A DNA stretch of 64,000 bases from Massilistercora timonensis (GCF_900312975.1 NZ_LT990039.1:2108001-2172000), one strand, 5' to 3'. Counted from the first letter of the stretch, positions 1 to 8,164 are shown. A program made the numbers and translations. Notes: generated from the sequence alone by a model not told the origin.

Positions 1-1152
1 GAGACACTGGACGAGGATGTGCCAAGATTTCCTGTGGATGGGGGAGCGATCCAGACGGTAGTCCACAGTTATGAGGAAGAGGACGAGGTGGTTTCGCCAG
101 AAGTGAAGGATCTTCTTGATACTCTGTCGGCAGAAGATCTGTGCCGACTGGTGACAGGAGCAGGCAAGGACGACAGGTCCCGGTTCTTTGAAGCCCCGGG
201 TTCTGCAGGCTTTACCACCGGGGAACTGCTGGAGAAAGGGATCCCCAACATCTGTCTGGCAGACGGGCCTGCAGGCCTCAGGCTTCAGAAGGTTTCCGCG
301 GTTACCCGCAGCGGGAAGGTGAAGGCCACAGAACCCACCACCACTTCCATGGAGTTCCTGCCGGGGATCGTCCGGAGATGGAAGCTGGGAGATCCCAGGC
401 GTCAGCCCTGTGTCTATCAGTTCGCCACCTCATTTCCGGTAGAGCTTGCCCTGGCCCAGTCCTGGAACACAGAGCTTCTGGAGCGGGTAGGGGAGGCCGT
501 GGGCAAAGAGATGGAAGCATACGGCGTTACCTACTGGCTGGCGCCGGGCGTGAATATCCACAGGAATCCCCTGTGCGGACGGAACTTTGAGTATTATTCC
601 GAGGATCCGCTGCTTTCCGGCAAGATGGCGGCGGCGGTGAGCCGGGGCGTACAGTCCCGGAGAGGCTGTTTTGTCACAGTCAAACATTTCTGCTGCAATA
701 ATCAGGAAGAGAACCGGAACCGGATGAATGTCAATGTCCGGGAGCGGGCTCTCCGGGAGATCTATCTGAGAGGATTCGAGATCGCGCTCCGGGAGGGCGG
801 CGCCCGCTCTGTTATGAGCAGTTATAACCGGGTGAACGGAGAGTATGTGAACAACAGTTATGATCTTCTGGTCAAGGTTCTGCGCCAGGAATGGGGATTC
901 GACGGCCTGGTGATGACCGACTGGTTTGCCACAGGAAAAGAGCTGGGCAGCCACAGCAAGGCTATCCAGGTGGGCAATGACTTGCTTATGCCGGGTGGGA
1001 AAGCCGCGGTCCGGGAACTGGAACGCAAGGTGAAGACCGGGGAACTGGAGGAGAAGGCGCTGCGCCGCTGCGGGGCCCGGGTGCTGGAAGGGATCTTAAG
1101 TTCCAGGATCTACCAGTCTTACCGGCGAGGGCAGGAGAAGATCAGAACATAG
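1..1152 (+). CDS. Glycoside hydrolase family 3 protein, C-terminal catalytic part (5' end off window)
   Basis: This is the end of a family 3 beta-glycosidase that removes sugars from the non-reducing end of beta-linked glycans. The frame is open to base 1, so the start lies outside the window. The (alpha/beta)8 catalytic domain is visible: the substrate/general region KHF..N..QE near residue 222 and the nucleophile motif MTDW near residue 300 (the usual form is SDW). The protein ends just after this domain, so any GH3 C-type domain must lie upstream. That is the reversed domain order known from some ruminal and gut Clostridia. No signal peptide can be judged. A strong hairpin terminator follows at once. 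Substrate cannot be told from sequence. Confidence 0.85.
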   Translation, partial: ETLDEDVPRFPVDGGAIQTVVHSYEEEDEVVSPEVKDLLDTLSAEDLCRLVTGAGKDDRSRFFEAPGSAGFTTGELLEKGIPNICLADGPAGLRLQKVSAVTRSGKVKATEPTTTSMEFLPGIVRRWKLGDPRRQPCVYQFATSFPVELALAQSWNTELLERVGEAVGKEMEAYGVTYWLAPGVNIHRNPLCGRNFEYYSEDPLLSGKMAAAVSRGVQSRRGCFVTVKHFCCNNQEENRNRMNVNVRERALREIYLRGFEIALREGGARSVMSSYNRVNGEYVNNSYDLLVKVLRQEWGFDGLVMTDWFATGKELGSHSKAIQVGNDLLMPGGKAAVRELERKVKTGELEEKALRRCGARVLEGILSSRIYQSYRRGQEKIRT

Positions 1153-1156
1153 GATT

Positions 1157-1190
1157 AAAAAAGCTGCTGAGAATTCTCAGCAGCTTTTTC
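1157..1190. terminator. Bidirectional rho-independent terminator
   Basis: A perfect palindromic stem (gctgctgaga/tctcagcagc arms around gaattc, 1163-1184) has an A run before it and a T run after it. It can therefore stop the GH3 transcript on + and the HPr-like transcript on -, whose stop codon begins at 1190. Confidence 0.9.
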
Positions 1191-1423
1191 TAAATAAGGC
1201 ATTCTACCTGGGACAGAAGTTGTTCTGTGGAAGGACTGGGACAGGAATGAATGATTAAAGAGAGCCCGGCAGCGCTGCCCAGGGCAAGAGTTCCCATCAG
1301 GGACTTGGCGTCAACGGCATGGTTGCCGCTAACCAGATCCATGTGGAAGGGGTACTGGCTTACGATCTTTACAAACTCTACGATGTCGTCACTGTGTCGG
1401 AAATGAACAGGTATCTTGATCAT
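1190..1423 (-). CDS. HPr-like protein of the PTS phosphocarrier family
   Basis: A 77-residue protein with the length and pattern of HPr: an N-terminal strand, a helix ending in EFVKIV, and the region AKSLMGTLALG that matches the Ser46 helix of HPr. By alignment to the EFV block a His (residue 10) falls where HPr has its phosphorylated His15. The residues after it are S-D-D instead of the T/A-R-P of true HPr, so the active-site Arg and Pro are missing. It may be a regulatory (Crh-like) or non-PTS relative. RBS ggagag lies upstream of ATG. It is a single gene, divergent from the AraC regulator at 1627. Confidence 0.7.
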   Translation of the reverse strand: MIKIPVHFRHSDDIVEFVKIVSQYPFHMDLVSGNHAVDAKSLMGTLALGSAAGLSLIIHSCPSPSTEQLLSQVECLI

Positions 1424-1505
1424 TTATAAACTCTCCTTTCTTTTGTGCTTGTGGCTGGATATATTATATTTGATCAATGTCGGAAAATGTTAGAACGGGG
1501 GTTGT

Positions 1506-1556
1506 AAAAAAAGGAACATTTTTTGTAAAATGATCATTTCTGGCAAAAAAAGGAAC
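1506..1556. promoter_or_regulatory. 12 bp direct repeat in divergent regulator/HPr-like intergenic region
   Basis: aaaaaaaggaac occurs at 1506-1517 and again at 1545-1556, 39 bp apart on the same strand. A -10-like tatagt lies at 1576-1581 ahead of the AraC gene. Direct repeats of this spacing suit an AraC-family operator, but assignment is inference. Confidence 0.35.
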
Positions 1557-1626
1557 GGATTTTGCAGGAGTATGGTATAGTAAAGGTACGAAGCTTTAGG
1601 ACGGACTTAAGAAAGGGCGCGGCAGG

Positions 1627-2634
1627 ATGGATAAGAAGCTGATCCAGTATCTGGAAGAGATGAATGAGCAGGAAGAGCGGATCTTAAGAGAGAACAGGCC
1701 TGTGCTCTCTTACTATACCAAGGGCGAGGGGAGTACGGTGGTTGACGCCGGGATCACCATGCGTCCCATGACGCTGATCGACCTTTTGAAACAGCCCAGA
1801 TTTGTACCGCTGCCCAGGCATACCCACAACTACATGGAACTGGTCTATATGTGCAGCGGGTCCACCACCCATGTGATCAACGAAGAGACGCAGATCACCC
1901 TGCAGGAGGGGGAGCTTTTGTTCCTTCAGCAGGGGACGTCCCATTCCGTCAGCGCAGCCGGTTACCATGACATTGCGGTGCGGTTCATGATCCGGCCGGC
2001 CTTTCTCCAGTATCCATTAAGTATGCTGCGGGAGGATACAGTGCTCAGGAGGTTCATCCAGCGGGCCGCGGAGGATGTGCCCAGGGAGGGGGATTTCCTG
2101 CAGTTCCATATCGGGGAGATGCCGGAGGCCAAGAACCTTCTGGAAAATATGACGCGGATGCTTCTGAACCGGCGAAGGAACAGCCGGCAGATCCTGCAGG
2201 CCACCATGGGAGTGCTGCTTCTGGAGTTGTCCGGGCGGACTTATAAGATCACGGTGGGAGCGCCTTCTTCCTATGAGCAGGAAGTGGTGCTGGACGCGAT
2301 GAACTATATAGAGACTCAGTACCGGACGGCCAGTCTGGCCGGATTCTGCAGGGACCGGGGGCAGCCGGATTACTATGTCAGCCGCCTGATGAAGCGGTAT
2401 TCTCCCTATACATTTACCCAGTATCTTCAGAAGCGGCGGCTTCTGCAGGCGGCCCATATGCTGACGGAGACAAAGGAGCCGGTGGAGAATATCATGGTGG
2501 AGGTGGGATATGAGAACTCCAGCCATTTTCACCGGCTGTTCAAGGATACATACGGGATGACACCCAAGGAGTACCGGCGCAGATATACCATGTCTGACTG
2601 GCCTATGTTTGAGGAGCAAAAGAAAAACCCCTGA
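1627..2634 (+). CDS. AraC family transcriptional regulator
   Basis: A 335-residue regulator with an N-terminal cupin sensor (residues about 55-130, with the histidine-rich LPRHTHNYMELVYM strand typical of AraC_binding domains) and a C-terminal double helix-turn-helix (about 225-325, with the signature VGYENSSHFHRLFKDTYGMTPKEYRR). This type normally senses a sugar or glycoside. It is divergent from the HPr-like gene and follows the GH3 gene, so control of glycoside use nearby is plausible but not shown. ATG follows aagaaagggcgcggcagg. A bidirectional terminator follows directly. Confidence 0.9.
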   Translation: MDKKLIQYLEEMNEQEERILRENRPVLSYYTKGEGSTVVDAGITMRPMTLIDLLKQPRFVPLPRHTHNYMELVYMCSGSTTHVINEETQITLQEGELLFLQQGTSHSVSAAGYHDIAVRFMIRPAFLQYPLSMLREDTVLRRFIQRAAEDVPREGDFLQFHIGEMPEAKNLLENMTRMLLNRRRNSRQILQATMGVLLLELSGRTYKITVGAPSSYEQEVVLDAMNYIETQYRTASLAGFCRDRGQPDYYVSRLMKRYSPYTFTQYLQKRRLLQAAHMLTETKEPVENIMVEVGYENSSHFHRLFKDTYGMTPKEYRRRYTMSDWPMFEEQKKNP

Positions 2635-2668
2635 GAGGACTGCCTCTCAGGGGTGTCATTTTTTTTGG
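2622..2668. terminator. Bidirectional rho-independent terminator
   Basis: Stem cccctgagagg/cctctcagggg (2628-2653) with loop actg, an A-rich left flank and a T8 run on the right. It overlaps the 3' end of the AraC gene and serves the convergent gene at 2672 on the other strand. Confidence 0.9.
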
Positions 2669-2671
2669 ATC

Positions 2672-3112
2672 TTAGCGGTTCCGAAGGCGGGCGAAAAATC
2701 CCTTCTTCTTCTCCGGGGTCTCCAGATGACCTCTTACGCCTTTGACACCGGTGATGTAGATTCCGCTGACAGTGGCCTTGACTTCCTTCTTCACAGGGAT
2801 CAGAGGGAAGATCTGGGAATCGCACATCAGGGTCATCACCTTGGGCCCTACCTTGGCCTTTACCACCGGGACCTTGGAGCGCCGCAGATACTTGGGCGTC
2901 TTCTCAAGAACGATGGGCGGCAGTCCTGCGTCTTTTAAGCGGAGTTTGCCTTTATCGATGATCAGCATGGAGACGGTCTGGGCTACGGCGTCCAGCTGCT
3001 TCTGCTGCTCGGCCTGCTTTTTCTCAGCCCGCTTGCCCAGGAAATACAGCACCACGCAGGCGATGATCAAAACAATTAAAATGACAAGAAGAACAATGGT
3101 TAATGTATTCAC
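2672..3112 (-). CDS. Membrane-anchored protein of unknown function
   Basis: A 146-residue protein not recognised by family. Residues 4-26 form one strongly hydrophobic transmembrane helix, followed by a short charged coiled stretch (KRAEKKQAEQQKQL) and a compact basic domain rich in Val, Lys and Pro. The C-terminus (EKKKGFFARLRNR) is very basic. This suggests an N-in/C-out or N-out/C-in single-pass anchor with a small soluble domain. Strand exclusivity and clean terminators at its 3' side support a real gene. It stands alone between the AraC regulator and cardiolipin synthase. Confidence 0.7.
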   Translation of the reverse strand: MNTLTIVLLVILIVLIIACVVLYFLGKRAEKKQAEQQKQLDAVAQTVSMLIIDKGKLRLKDAGLPPIVLEKTPKYLRRSKVPVVKAKVGPKVMTLMCDSQIFPLIPVKKEVKATVSGIYITGVKGVRGHLETPEKKKGFFARLRNR

Positions 3113-3255
3113 GATAGACCTCCTGATAACTCTTTTTCACGAAGTACATTGTATCATTGTTTGTGGACAAGTGCAAGAGATTTGAGGTTTTGGGGTTACT
3201 TTTTGGGGGAATCCAGATATAATAGAGAGATAAAAAGGAAAGGGAGGGCGGTATC

Positions 3256-4719
3256 ATGCTGGAGATGATAGGACAGGCGTATCTTTGGATGCTGGAGCAC
3301 CTTCTGGCGGTCAATATCCTGTTTTCTCTTCTGATCGTTTTCTTTCAGAGGAGGAATCCTACTACGGTGTGGGCATGGCTGCTGCTCCTGTATTTTATCC
3401 CGGTGCTGGGGTTCGTGCTGTATCTGATCCTGGGCCAGAATTTCCACAAGGACCGGATGTTCAAAATGAAAGAGATCGAAGGCGAGCTGAAATACGCGGT
3501 CCGGCGGCAGGAGGAATCTATCTACCGCAGGAAGCTGAAGCTGCGGGATCCGGAGCAGGAGCGGTTCAAGAGCCTGATCCTCTATAATCTGAATGAGGGG
3601 GAGGCAGTCCTGACAGACAACAATGATATCCGGATCTACACGGACGGGGAGGAGAAGTTCCAGGCGCTTCTGTGGGAGATGGACCATGCCCGGAACTATA
3701 TCCATCTGCAGTACTATATCATCCGCAACGATGAACTGTGGCAGGAGATTGAGCAGGTCCTTGTGCGCAAGGTGAGGCAGGGAGTTGAGGTGCGGGTCCT
3801 CTTCGACAGCATGGGCTGCCGCAGGATGCACCGGTCAGACTGGGAACGGCTTAGAAGCGCAGGGATAAAGGTGGCGGAGTTCTTCCCGGCGCTGCTTGGG
3901 AATCTGCAGCTACGGGTCAATTACCGTAATCACCGGAAGATCGTGGTGATCGACGGAAGGATTGGATTTGTGGGGGGCTTCAACATTGGCCGGGAATATC
4001 TGGGCAAGAGCGGACGGTTCGGCTACTGGAGGGACACCCATATCTGTATCGAGGGCTCTGCGGTCACGTCTCTGGCGGTACGCTTTGTGCTGGACTGGAA
4101 TTACGCGGCCGGGGAAAATCTTTTCCTGGAAGACCGGCTTTTCGCCCTGCCGGAGTATGTGCGGGGAGGGAAGGACCCGGTACAGATCATTTCCAGCGGA
4201 CCGGATTCCAGCAGCCAGGAGATCCGCGACAACTATCTGCGGCTGATCCATATGGCTCAGCGGAGCATTTATATCCAGACGCCTTATTTCATCCCGGACG
4301 ACGATATCCGGGACGCGCTGATTATCGCAGCCAAGTCGGGCATCGATGTGCGGATCATGATCCCCTGCAAGCCGGATCATCCCTTTGTGTACTGGGCAAC
4401 TTACTCCTATATGGGAGAACTGGTGGAGGCAGGCGCCCGGTGTTATACCTATGACAACGGATTTCTCCACAGCAAATGTCTGTGCGCAGACGGGCTGGTG
4501 AGCTGTATGGGGACCGCCAATATGGATATCCGCAGCTTCAGCCTGAATTTCGAGGTGAATGCGGTGATCTACAGTGCGGCCACCACCAGGAAGCTGGAGG
4601 AGGCATTTGAAAATGATATGACAAAATGTACGCTGATCACCAGGAAGCTGTATGAACAGCGCAGCCTTCTGGTGCGGGGGAAAGAACAGTTCTGCCGGCT
4701 GTTTTCGCCGGTATTGTAG
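3256..4719 (+). CDS. cls: Cardiolipin synthase
   Basis: A 487-residue phospholipase-D superfamily enzyme that condenses two phosphatidylglycerols to cardiolipin and glycerol at the membrane. Two N-terminal membrane helices (about 15-60, PLDc_N type) precede two HKD motifs: HRKIVVIDG near residue 224 with GGFNIG after it, and HSKCLCADG near residue 400 with GTANMD. Both catalytic His-Lys-Asp sets are intact and the length is normal for bacterial Cls. ATG at 3256 follows aaggaaagggagggcgg. A tataat at 3218-3223 is a likely -10 box. It appears to be transcribed alone. Confidence 0.95.
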   Translation: MLEMIGQAYLWMLEHLLAVNILFSLLIVFFQRRNPTTVWAWLLLLYFIPVLGFVLYLILGQNFHKDRMFKMKEIEGELKYAVRRQEESIYRRKLKLRDPEQERFKSLILYNLNEGEAVLTDNNDIRIYTDGEEKFQALLWEMDHARNYIHLQYYIIRNDELWQEIEQVLVRKVRQGVEVRVLFDSMGCRRMHRSDWERLRSAGIKVAEFFPALLGNLQLRVNYRNHRKIVVIDGRIGFVGGFNIGREYLGKSGRFGYWRDTHICIEGSAVTSLAVRFVLDWNYAAGENLFLEDRLFALPEYVRGGKDPVQIISSGPDSSSQEIRDNYLRLIHMAQRSIYIQTPYFIPDDDIRDALIIAAKSGIDVRIMIPCKPDHPFVYWATYSYMGELVEAGARCYTYDNGFLHSKCLCADGLVSCMGTANMDIRSFSLNFEVNAVIYSAATTRKLEEAFENDMTKCTLITRKLYEQRSLLVRGKEQFCRLFSPVL

Positions 4720-4851
4720 GAAAGCGTGAAATATCCGTGAAATGGGTTTCAAATCTTGTGAAAATATGATATAACTTAAGAGTGTGCGCCGCAGCCTTTG
4801 AGGCTGACGCGGCTTATACAGAAAAAAATAGAATTAAACGAGGTGCAGCAG

Positions 4852-5901
4852 ATGAGGAAAAGAGCAGTAATTCTGGCAGGACTCCTTGCGGCTTCCCTGA
4901 TCCTTGGCGGATGTGCCGCCAGTAAGGGACTGGAGACCGACGCCATAAAGATCACCAATTATAAAGAGGTAGAGGTAGACGCGGTGGATAAGCCGGAGGA
5001 GATCACGGAAGAGGATGTAGACGCTTCTATCCAGGCCACACTGGAATCTGAGGCGGAGACAACTGAGATCACAGACCGCCCGGTAGAAGAGGGAGATACG
5101 GTAAACATTGATTTTGTGGGAAAGTTAAACGGAGAGGCTTTTGATGGAGGTTCCGGAGAGGATTATCTGCTGACTATCGGATCCGGTACCTTTATCGAGG
5201 GATTCGAGGACAGCATCATCGGCCATAAGATCGGCGAGACCTTTGACTGGGAAGGGAAGTTTCCGGAAGATTATCCCCAGGAAAACCTGGCGGGAGCGGA
5301 TGTAGTATTTACTATCACCGTGAATTCTATTTCAGTGGAAGAGGTGCCGGAGCTTACCGATGAGCTGGTGAAGACGTTGTCAGAAGAATCTACTACCGTG
5401 GAGGAATACCGGGAAGAAGTGAAAAAGGATCTGGAGGAACAGTCCCAGGACAACTATGACACAACACTGGAGCAGAACGCATGGCAGGTTGTGCTGGAGA
5501 ATACGGAAGTAAAGGAGTATCCGAAAGGAGAAGTAGAAGAATATTTGGATTCTCTGATCCAGCAGTATAAAGATGCGGCTGAGTATTATGGAATGGAGTA
5601 TGAGGACTTTGTTCAGGAGCAGATGGGATATTCACCGGAAGATTTCGAGGCAGAGGTGAATGTGATCGCCAAGGAAAGCGTGAAGAATAAGATGGCGGTA
5701 GAAGCGATTGCCGAGAAGGAGAACATTAAGCTGACGGATGAAGTTTATGAAGAGCAGGTGAAGACCATGGCAGAGGAGTATGGCTATGGAGATGCCGACG
5801 CCATGAAGGAGGCGTTTGATGAGGATATGCTGAAGGAACAGGCGCTGAGCAACCTGGTCATGGCATTTGTGAAAGAGCACTGTATCCAGGTGGCTGGATA
5901 A
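4852..5901 (+). CDS. Lipoprotein with FKBP-type isomerase and trigger-factor C-terminal domains
   Basis: A 349-residue predicted surface lipoprotein. The ATG at 4852 is chosen because gaggtg precedes it and it opens with a clean lipoprotein signal MRKRAVILAGLL...LGGC (Cys21). Next comes an FKBP-like peptidyl-prolyl isomerase domain (about 75-170; GDTVNIDFVGKLNG...FDGG) and then a helical trigger-factor C-like chaperone domain (about 180-345). The ribosome-binding N-domain of trigger factor is absent. The domain set implies folding help for exported proteins on the outside of the membrane. Very acidic. A terminator follows. Confidence 0.88.
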   Translation: MRKRAVILAGLLAASLILGGCAASKGLETDAIKITNYKEVEVDAVDKPEEITEEDVDASIQATLESEAETTEITDRPVEEGDTVNIDFVGKLNGEAFDGGSGEDYLLTIGSGTFIEGFEDSIIGHKIGETFDWEGKFPEDYPQENLAGADVVFTITVNSISVEEVPELTDELVKTLSEESTTVEEYREEVKKDLEEQSQDNYDTTLEQNAWQVVLENTEVKEYPKGEVEEYLDSLIQQYKDAAEYYGMEYEDFVQEQMGYSPEDFEAEVNVIAKESVKNKMAVEAIAEKENIKLTDEVYEEQVKTMAEEYGYGDADAMKEAFDEDMLKEQALSNLVMAFVKEHCIQVAG

Positions 5902-5910
5902 AGAGAATAA

Positions 5911-5955
5911 AAAAGAAAAATCCGGGTTTCCGCTGGAAATCCGGATTTTTTTCTT
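5911..5955 (+). terminator. Rho-independent terminator
   Basis: An imperfect stem (aaatccgggtttcc with ggaaatccggattt, loop gct) followed by a T7 run, just after the trigger-factor-like lipoprotein gene. Confidence 0.85.
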
Positions 5956-5970
5956 AAGTATTCAGATCTG

Positions 5971-6639
5971 TCAGACTGGCTGCTGCGACAGCTTGGGCGC
6001 TTTCTTTTCCTGGGTTACGTAGACCAGAGGATACAGGATACTGGCCATGGCAAAGGCTGCGATCACATCGGTCACCGAGTGCTGCTTCAGAAATACAGTG
6101 GACAGGATGATCAGAGCAGCCAGGATGTAGGAGCCCCACTGAACGGCTTTGTGCTTCTTCAGGGCTTCGCTCCTGGCGATGGCGATGACCGCGCCGATGG
6201 AGTTAAATACGTGGATGCTGGGAAGCACGTTGGTTGGTGTATCTGTCTGATAGATGTACCGAACAAGGTCGGTACAGACATTGTCCCGTACAAAGGTGTC
6301 GGGCCGCAGGTTCTGAGCGTTTGGAAACAGGGTACAGACTACCAGGAAGATGGTCATGCCTGTGCACAAAAACGCTGCCAGCTGATAGAAGCCTTTTTTG
6401 TCGGTAAAGAAAAAGTACGCCGCTGTGGCTACAATAAAAATAAACCAGAGCAGATACGGGATCACAAAATATTCAATAAAAGGAATCTGGTCGTCCAGAG
6501 GAGAGTGGATAAAGAAATGCCGGACTCCCCTGCGGTTTTCCAGCCAGCAGAACCAGGGCATATAGATAAATCCATATAAAAGAACCCAGATATGACTGTA
6601 CTTTCTGACCAGATCAGTAAGCTTTTTCTTAGCTGTCAT
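5971..6639 (-). CDS. PAP2-family phosphatase-like membrane protein
   Basis: A 222-residue integral membrane protein with about five hydrophobic helices. The ATG at 6639 is chosen over a longer frame because cttcctt on the + strand is a good ribosome site (aaggaag) and the extension has no family features. The C-terminal half carries the acid phosphatase signature: PSIHVF (PSxH motif) near residue 150 and FLKQHSVTDV (H...D motif) near 190. The Lys/Arg-rich first motif is weak, as in the inositolphosphotransferase/PAP2_3 branch. Likely acts on a lipid phosphate. Substrate unknown. Confidence 0.85.
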   Translation of the reverse strand: MTAKKKLTDLVRKYSHIWVLLYGFIYMPWFCWLENRRGVRHFFIHSPLDDQIPFIEYFVIPYLLWFIFIVATAAYFFFTDKKGFYQLAAFLCTGMTIFLVVCTLFPNAQNLRPDTFVRDNVCTDLVRYIYQTDTPTNVLPSIHVFNSIGAVIAIARSEALKKHKAVQWGSYILAALIILSTVFLKQHSVTDVIAAFAMASILYPLVYVTQEKKAPKLSQQPV

Positions 6640-6763
6640 AGTGATACTTCCTTTGGCTGAGGTCTTCAAAATTATATAATCACGATCTCTAAATTCATTA
6701 CGGATTATATCATGAAAAAAACGAATCAACAACAATCTTCACTTAATCTTCATAATTTTTCAC

Positions 6764-6992
6764 AAACAGTTCAGATATACGGCAGACCGGGAAGGAACCA
6801 TGCTTGCATGAGTTCCCGACAGGGATGTCGGATATAGTGAGCGCCAGGTTATGAGCAAAAGTAGCTGCGAAGCAGCGGAGAGCCCTGTAAGGGCGATTTT
6901 GCGAATGGCGCGCTGAACTGTTTGCAATCTAAGCGATTTTGCGAATGGCGCGCTGAACTGTTTGCGATCTAAGCGATTTTGCGAATGGCGCG
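6764..6992. repeat. Structured intergenic repeat element with 40 bp tandem units
   Basis: The 353 bp between two - strand genes has no supported ORF but strong structure. The ends aaacagttca (6764-6773) and tgaactgttt (6914-6923) are perfect inverted repeats. Inside lie gccctgtaagggc, gctgcgaagcagc, ccgacagggatgtcgg and the nested pair gcgcca..gcaaaa with ttttgc..tggcgc. The right end is amplified: a 40 bp unit starting gcgattttgcgaatggcgcg occurs at 6893-6932 and 6933-6972, with a partial third copy at 6973-6992 that touches the stop codon of the lipid kinase gene. It looks like a non-autonomous structured element or RNA. No function known to me. Confidence 0.75.
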
Positions 6993-7964
6993 CTATGTCC
7001 GTATCACCCGCAGCTTCTGATCCTCCAGCCCGGCCCGCAGGCAGGTCTGCGCCACTACCGGCTCCCCGTCAGTATGGACAGGAAGTCCTTTTTCGCTGCG
7101 GATCTCCACAGTCCTGCAGCGGTAGATGTAGGCGCCTTTGAAATATTTGTGCCAACCCATGAAAGTGGCCGGGAGAAGAAGTAATGTCTTCAACTTAGAG
7201 AGATTCGCGATTACAATAATGTCCAGCATATCGTCGCCGGGATCTGCCTTTGGACAGAATCGGAAGCCGCCGCCCTCATAGGGATGGTTCATGGCCGCGG
7301 CAAAGTAAGCCCGGTCAAATTCTAAGGGTATTTGGTCATCCAGGGTAAGGGTCATGCGCCGGGGAGTGAGAGAGAGAAGCAGTCCGACAGCCACGGCGGC
7401 GTAGGAGAGCTTGCCCAGTCCGATCCGGTTCAGGAAAACTTTCAGCCGGGAGACGGCCACCTGGTGGCAGACGCCTGCGTCAAAACCAAGGCCGGCGCTT
7501 ACCACAAACCGGCGGGAATGTTCAAAAAGGGACAGGGTATTTTCAATCTGGGACGTGGTATTTTCAAAAATACCACGTCCCCAACTGAGAGATCCGATGT
7601 TTACCGGGATATATCCGGAAGGGGTCAGGATCTTCTCCAGGGCCTTCAGCGGATCCTGTTCAAGCCCTAAGCTCCGGGCGAAATCGTTGCTGGAGCCGAT
7701 GGGGATATAACCCAGCGTGACCCGGGCAAGATCGGCGATGCCGTTGACAGCTTCGTTGAGGGTGCCGTCTCCGCCCAGAACAATGAGGGAGCGGCAATCT
7801 TTCTCCTGTGTGAGTGTCCGGGCGATCTGGGTGGCATGCCCCTGATATTTGGTGGAGAAGACCTGGTATGGCACAGACTTTTCTTCCAGCCGTTTTTCGA
7901 TCAGCTTCCAGGCGCGAAGGCCTTTGCCGGAGCGGGCGTTTGGATTGATGATAAAAGAATACAT
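6993..7964 (-). CDS. Diacylglycerol/lipid kinase family protein (YegS/DagK type)
   Basis: A 323-residue cytosolic lipid kinase, expected to phosphorylate diacylglycerol or a related lipid. Residues 5-15 show the family start NPNARSGKG. GGDGTLNEAVNGI near residue 64 is the nucleotide-binding motif, and IGSSNDFARSLG and the C-terminal DGEP region are also present. Residues about 125-142 (WGRGIFENTTSQ...) are an insertion relative to relatives and are encoded by a 32 bp palindrome (7550-7581) in frame. Stop codon TAG (6993-6995) abuts a repeat element. It is probably transcribed alone. Confidence 0.88.
   Translation of the reverse strand: MYSFIINPNARSGKGLRAWKLIEKRLEEKSVPYQVFSTKYQGHATQIARTLTQEKDCRSLIVLGGDGTLNEAVNGIADLARVTLGYIPIGSSNDFARSLGLEQDPLKALEKILTPSGYIPVNIGSLSWGRGIFENTTSQIENTLSLFEHSRRFVVSAGLGFDAGVCHQVAVSRLKVFLNRIGLGKLSYAAVAVGLLLSLTPRRMTLTLDDQIPLEFDRAYFAAAMNHPYEGGGFRFCPKADPGDDMLDIIVIANLSKLKTLLLLPATFMGWHKYFKGAYIYRCRTVEIRSEKGLPVHTDGEPVVAQTCLRAGLEDQKLRVIRT
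7550..7581. repeat. 32 bp perfect palindrome inside the lipid kinase gene
   Basis: gggacgtggtatttt (7550-7564) and its exact complement aaaataccacgtccc (7567-7581) are separated by two bases. A partial copy, ggtattttcaa, lies just upstream at 7537-7547. The palindrome is translated in frame and adds residues not expected in the family. Confidence 0.85.
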
Positions 7965-8020
7965 GACATCCTCCCTGGATTACTTATAGATATCATCTAT
8001 ATATAGATTAAAATTAACAA

Positions 8021-8050
8021 TTGGTCATATGGAGAGAAGGGGTATATAAT
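8021..8050 (+). promoter_or_regulatory. Sigma-A-type promoter for a possible small RNA
   Basis: ttggtc at 8021-8026 and tataat at 8045-8050 with an 18 bp spacer. No coding region follows on + before a terminator about 85 bp downstream. Confidence 0.5.
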
Positions 8051-8056
8051 AAGACC

Positions 8057-8138
8057 ATAAAAGATATTATTGTTTTGGCAGCGCAGCTGCCGGTTTCCTT
8101 CCGGAAAATCCTTTAAGCGCAGACTTAAAGGATTTTTT
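8057..8138 (+). ncRNA. Possible small RNA with intrinsic terminator
   Basis: Downstream of the promoter at 8021-8050 lie two small hairpins, ggcagc-gca-gctgcc (8077-8091) and ccgg..ccgg, followed by a terminator (aaatcctttaag/cttaaaggattt, 8106-8134) ending in TTTTTT. There is no ORF. The terminator could instead serve the TetR gene from the - strand, where the T run is weaker. No family recognised. Confidence 0.35.
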
Positions 8139-8164
8139 GATTCGGGAAATGTTCTGCAGGTGTT

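Noticed and set aside
6893..6992. Tandem 40 bp units considered as a CRISPR array
   Set aside because: The units are head-to-tail without unique spacers, only 2.5 copies exist, and no cas genes are present in the window.
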